DNA of 34,592 nucleotides from a virus: positions 1-34,592 of IMG/VR virus record IMGVR_UViG_3300011253_000717, one strand, 5' to 3'. The position numbers were made by a program, and so were the translations under genes. This document shows, piece by piece, positions 31,669 through 34,592 of the stretch. Position 1 is the first letter of the stretch; each line of letters opens with the position of its first letter. Below the pieces are notes generated by a model. It was not told the origin of the DNA, ran no database searches, and saw only the letters and a program-made list of their open reading frames with translations.

Positions 31669-32252
31669 CAGAATCTGACCTTAATTGTTGAGCTTGTCTG
31701 CTTGCCGCGCTTGATTAACGCGTCGTTTTTCTCTTTGTTTACCTCTTGTTGATACTTATCGCGCGCATCCTCTAGCTCTTGAAAAGATAATTTGGTAAGA
31801 GAACGGCCTTGCACCGAATAACTGCTAACGTCGGAATCCGCCTTGCCCTGCAACAACGTTTGTATTTTGTTGAGCATGATCTCGGCATGCGTTCTGGGGT
31901 CGGCTTGATTGTCGTCAAGATCGGGCAGAATTTGCCAATAGCCAATATCGACAACGGCCTTGTTAGTGCTAGAGGTTTGGGTTATTTCTAACTGCCAGTG
32001 GTAATTACCTGCGGCATATGTGCCACTAGTTGCTGTATCAACCGTGAAAAGGTAGGTTCCGCCGGTTTCGGTGGCCGCAATCTTAAACTCGGTCGATCCG
32101 CCGTGCGTGATCCGTGCGACGTATTCGGCTGAGTAATCAGCTAAGGGGTAGTCATCAACTAAATTGGTGCGTTTCCATTGCAAGAAATCGCCGACAGTAA
32201 ACTGTACAGGCTCGCCTTCGGGAGCTTGAGACGGATCAAAAATGTTAGCCAA
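31668..32252 (-). CDS. Two-domain head-tail connector with gpW-like C-terminus
   Basis: This is a 194-aa protein between terminase and portal, where lambda carries gpW (68 aa). Residues 12-110 look like an Ig-like or BppU-N-like beta domain (FTVGDFLQWKRTNLVDDYP, YHWQLEI). Residues 116-194 carry the gpW-like pattern SYSVQGRSLTKLSFQELEDARD and a basic KRG...KVRF end. gpW-type proteins stabilise packaged DNA and accept the tail adaptor. The start appears to be TTG, because no ATG or GTG lies in frame before the previous stop. Confidence 0.72.
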   Translation of the reverse strand: MANIFDPSQAPEGEPVQFTVGDFLQWKRTNLVDDYPLADYSAEYVARITHGGSTEFKIAATETGGTYLFTVDTATSGTYAAGNYHWQLEITQTSSTNKAVVDIGYWQILPDLDDNQADPRTHAEIMLNKIQTLLQGKADSDVSSYSVQGRSLTKLSFQELEDARDKYQQEVNKEKNDALIKRGKQTSSTIKVRF

Positions 32253-32256
32253 ATTC

Positions 32257-34077
32257 TCATCGCCATGCGTTTAAAAACCCTCCCGAATTGGAAGGCATAA
32301 ACCTCTCTTTGATCTTCGGCTTTGGATCTTCAGCAACCGGCATCTGCGACACTTTTGCCGCCATCGCGTTGATGTTAACGCCGATTATTGCATACGCTGC
32401 AATCGCGTAGGCAAAACAGTCTAAAGCCTCGTTGCGCGGTCTCGTTTTAACAAAATCGCGCCTCTTGAAGCCCTTATGGAAACGTGTAACAATTTTTTCT
32501 GCTGTGAGCTGTTTAAAATACTCATCTTGTAAAACGTCAGAAAAATGCACGTATCCGGGGCCTTCTTCCCCGATTCTCAGCCGAGCAAACAACAAATCTT
32601 TGATCGTGTTCACGCCTACTGGAAACAAAGGACATTTAACCACGTTGTTTTTGCTTGGCCTACCGGCGATGGCCCGCCCTGAACCACCTACGCCTTTAAT
32701 TGCAAAGATCCTTCGGCCTTGGTTTTTCTTGCAGTAATGGTAAACGCTGTTGGTAAAGTGTCCGCCAGAGTCAACGGCAGCGGCTCGAATGGCCATATTG
32801 CGCCCCGTCATGTTTTTAAACTGAGTCATCAAGAAAGAATCAAGGTCACCCCAAAGCTGTGGGGTAGACGGGTCGCCGTAGAAAGTTTTGTGGTCGAGAA
32901 CCCACGATTCGTCATCACGGCCCCAGCCGATTAAACTAGCCTCAAGACGATTATCTTGGCAGTCTATCCCAGCCGTTAGCAATATCACTTCCTCGGGAAT
33001 TTCCGGCATCGGCTCCCGGCGGTCTGCCAGCATCCAGTCATCTACTTTTTCGCCCGCGTCCTCCCAACTCTCAGCCAAATAAGTATTTGTCCAAACCCGC
33101 AATTGCTCTGGGTTTTTTTTAACACTTAGAAAATCTCGAACGCCGTCAGCCAATGGCGTCCACGGGGAGTACAGGCCATTGATCCAAAAACCTGCAATAC
33201 CTTTAAAATCAGCCTCGGCCTTCCATTTGCCATTTCTGATAGACCACAGCCTGTCACTGTCCGACCAGAGAACCGCGCAATGCTCACACATGTACTGCGC
33301 TGTCTCTGGCTGATCTTTTTGCCATTGAACATTAGCCCATCTCAGGGTTTGGTATTCCTCACAATGCTTGCACGGCACATAATATCTGCGCTGGTCAGAC
33401 CTCTCGAAAGCTTCCTCGATTCGGCTTGCGTCCTTGTTAGTTGGCGTACTGACCAAAATTATCTTCCGGTTCCAAAACGTGGCGGATCTTTTTCTAGCCA
33501 ACTGAATCGGGTCACCCTCACTGCCAGCACTGGCTGGGTAGCGGTCAACCTCATCACACAGAACCACGCGAATTGGCCTCGACGCAAGACCGGATGGCGA
33601 GTTTGCACCAACAATAGATATTGCCCCGCCGGGAAATATCTTGTGCAGCGTCGTATTCCCAGAGTCTCGCGCGCGCGGGTCTCGCACTTTTTCTTTTAAG
33701 CACGGCGTAGAGTTAAGCAGTCCTGCCGCAACCCGGTCTTTGCTGAATGCCTGCGCCATTTCCAGCGTAGGCTGCAACACCAGTATCGGTGACGGGTCGT
33801 TGTCGATGTGGTAGCCGATAACGTTAAGTAGCGCCTCAGTTTTTCCAAGCTGAGCGCCTGACATTATAACCACCTCTTGAATGCTTGAATCACTGCAAGC
33901 ATCCATCATACCGCGCTGATATTCTGCCCGGCTGGTATACCACTGCCCCGGCTCAGCGCTGGACTGGCCGTCGAGTTTCCTATTTTGGTCTGCCCAGTCG
34001 CTTACCTTTAACCTTGGGGGTGGGGTCCACGCCTTCATCCCCGATTTGATTATCAACTGTGCTTTCGTCTGGCTCAT
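32257..34077 (-). CDS. Terminase large subunit, GpA family
   Basis: The 606-aa ATPase-nuclease packages DNA into the prohead and cuts concatemers. It has a Walker-A-like SGAQLGKT (73-80), a Walker B VVLCDE (171-176), ISTP-type motif III (VSTPTNK), a CxxC...CxxC zinc-like pair (PCKHC, MCEHC), and the nuclease-domain start LTAGIDCQDN (Asp372). ATG 34077 has AAGGAAG just upstream and is preferred over 34122. It overlaps the small terminase gene by 98 nt. GpA-family enzymes normally make cohesive ends, which bears on the contig termini. Confidence 0.93.
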   Translation of the reverse strand: MSQTKAQLIIKSGMKAWTPPPRLKVSDWADQNRKLDGQSSAEPGQWYTSRAEYQRGMMDACSDSSIQEVVIMSGAQLGKTEALLNVIGYHIDNDPSPILVLQPTLEMAQAFSKDRVAAGLLNSTPCLKEKVRDPRARDSGNTTLHKIFPGGAISIVGANSPSGLASRPIRVVLCDEVDRYPASAGSEGDPIQLARKRSATFWNRKIILVSTPTNKDASRIEEAFERSDQRRYYVPCKHCEEYQTLRWANVQWQKDQPETAQYMCEHCAVLWSDSDRLWSIRNGKWKAEADFKGIAGFWINGLYSPWTPLADGVRDFLSVKKNPEQLRVWTNTYLAESWEDAGEKVDDWMLADRREPMPEIPEEVILLTAGIDCQDNRLEASLIGWGRDDESWVLDHKTFYGDPSTPQLWGDLDSFLMTQFKNMTGRNMAIRAAAVDSGGHFTNSVYHYCKKNQGRRIFAIKGVGGSGRAIAGRPSKNNVVKCPLFPVGVNTIKDLLFARLRIGEEGPGYVHFSDVLQDEYFKQLTAEKIVTRFHKGFKRRDFVKTRPRNEALDCFAYAIAAYAIIGVNINAMAAKVSQMPVAEDPKPKIKERFMPSNSGGFLNAWR

Positions 34078-34537
34078 CTGCTTCCTTCGATAACTCTGTA
34101 AGCGCCTCACGAACCAAATCATCGAGGACGCCTTGCACTATCGCCGGGTTGGTTTCGTTGGCCACAATTGGCGCGGCTTTGCTGGGTATCGATAACAGCC
34201 TGTTTTTACAATCCGTAATCGCCGAATAAAGTTCTTTTTTGACCTCATCAACCCGAACAAGTTTTCCGCCCAGCTCATCAACCTCAATCTGCGCTTTGTC
34301 AGCTTGAAGTTTTACCAGTCTAGCTTTTTCAACGTGAAAATCTGCTGGGGTTGCTGCATTTCCTACAGTTCGTTCCTGAAGGTATTTGATGTAACCTTGA
34401 ACGCACGGCGCTATCTCGTACCTTCCTCGATCCGATTTCGGTATTACCCCATCGCTTACCAACTGCTGCACACGGCGGTCAGTCATCAGCAGCAACCGGG
34501 ATATTGTGCCGACCGGATGTGTGGCTTGATCACTCAT
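33980..34537 (-). CDS. Terminase small subunit, Nu1-like
   Basis: The 185-aa protein has an N-terminal winged-HTH (TISRLLLMTDRRVQQLVSDG, then GRYEIAPCVQGYIKYL) that should recognise the packaging site. A helical linker (VEKARLVKLQADKAQIEVDE) and an acidic/basic tail follow. This matches Nu1-type small terminases. No clear SD precedes the ATG; the gene may be translated by coupling from the junction ORF, whose stop lies 8 nt inside it. The 3' end is deeply overlapped by the large subunit gene. Confidence 0.88.
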   Translation of the reverse strand: MSDQATHPVGTISRLLLMTDRRVQQLVSDGVIPKSDRGRYEIAPCVQGYIKYLQERTVGNAATPADFHVEKARLVKLQADKAQIEVDELGGKLVRVDEVKKELYSAITDCKNRLLSIPSKAAPIVANETNPAIVQGVLDDLVREALTELSKEADEPDESTVDNQIGDEGVDPTPKVKGKRLGRPK

Positions 34538-34592
34538 GCGAAACGATCGAGATTTTTCTGTCGCTAGAAAAAACGTGCGCCGTTGAATTACC
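34530..34592 (-). CDS. Small ORF crossing the contig junction (3' part)
   Basis: Continuation of the frame that begins at 115. After position 1 it resumes at 34579 and reads AHVFSSDRKISIVSHE before the stop at 34530-34532. Positions 34580-34592 duplicate 1-13. The stop overlaps the terminase start region. Confidence 0.35.
   Translation of the reverse strand, partial: GNSTAHVFSSDRKISIVSHE
34580..34592. repeat. 13-bp direct terminal repeat, right copy
   Basis: Identical to positions 1-13, and 42 bp upstream of the small terminase start codon. Confidence 0.9.

Noticed and set aside
31668-32252. Plasmid-like or prophage attachment site near packaging genes
   Set aside because: No tRNA, integrase or att-like repeat is visible anywhere in the window.
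34075-34122. Large terminase start at 34122
   Set aside because: No SD there, whereas the ATG at 34077 has AAGGAAG at proper distance and starts at the typical N-terminus.

Overview
The window looks like the essentially complete genome of a tailed phage with a long non-contractile tail (siphovirus). Every gene I can support lies on the minus strand, so transcription runs from high to low coordinates. The first and last 13 bases are identical (ccgttgaattacc). The contig is therefore either a closed circle of about 34,579 bp or a linear genome whose short cohesive ends were both sequenced. Head genes resemble lambda/HK97 families. The 3TM gene-transfer-agent-type holin and the RCAP_Rcc01079-like spike-base protein hint at a Proteobacterial host, perhaps alphaproteobacterial and aquatic; that is inference. 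I see no integrase, CI-like lysogeny module, tRNA, DNA polymerase or CRISPR array, so a lytic lifestyle is the simplest reading.

Layout in transcription order. (1) Packaging and head, 34.5-27.5 kb: Nu1-like small terminase, GpA-family large terminase, a fused connector protein with a gpW-like C-terminus, portal, one long polyprotein combining an unnamed N-terminal domain, an HK97-type prohead protease and the major capsid protein, then small head-tail joining genes. (2) Tail, 27.5-20.3 kb: gpU-like terminator, tail tube, gpG/gpGT chaperones with a -1 slippery site, short tape measure, distal tail and hub proteins, a DUF6950-like protein, gpJ-like tip protein and a small spike-base-like protein. 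(3) Three large tandem paralogous fibre or receptor-binding genes, 20.3-14.15 kb; the third carries a one-base frameshift that fuses it to the next gene. (4) Lysis region, 13.6-12.0 kb: small membrane proteins, an HTH protein, an XhlA-like protein, holin and a T4-type endolysin.

(5) Early and metabolic region, 11.9-2.2 kb: a metallophosphoesterase, a DUF3310 protein, and a block of small unknown genes separated by repeated terminator-promoter cassettes. Then a recombination/replication operon: Sak4-like ATPase, DUF7173-like protein, DUF669 SSB-like protein, Cas4-like nuclease, SF2 helicase, zinc peptide, VRR-NUC nuclease and Toprim/RepA-like primase-helicase. (6) Origin-like repeats at 2.1-2.23 kb, followed by a leftward cluster of small regulatory genes and a gpZ-like tail-completion gene, which leads around the junction to the small terminase.

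The most unusual structures are the early promoter modules (10-bp direct repeats phased 20 bp apart across the promoter), the stop-codon hairpin plus SD duplication beside them, the protease-capsid fusion with an internal translation start, the frameshifted third fibre gene, and the small ORF that reads through the contig junction.
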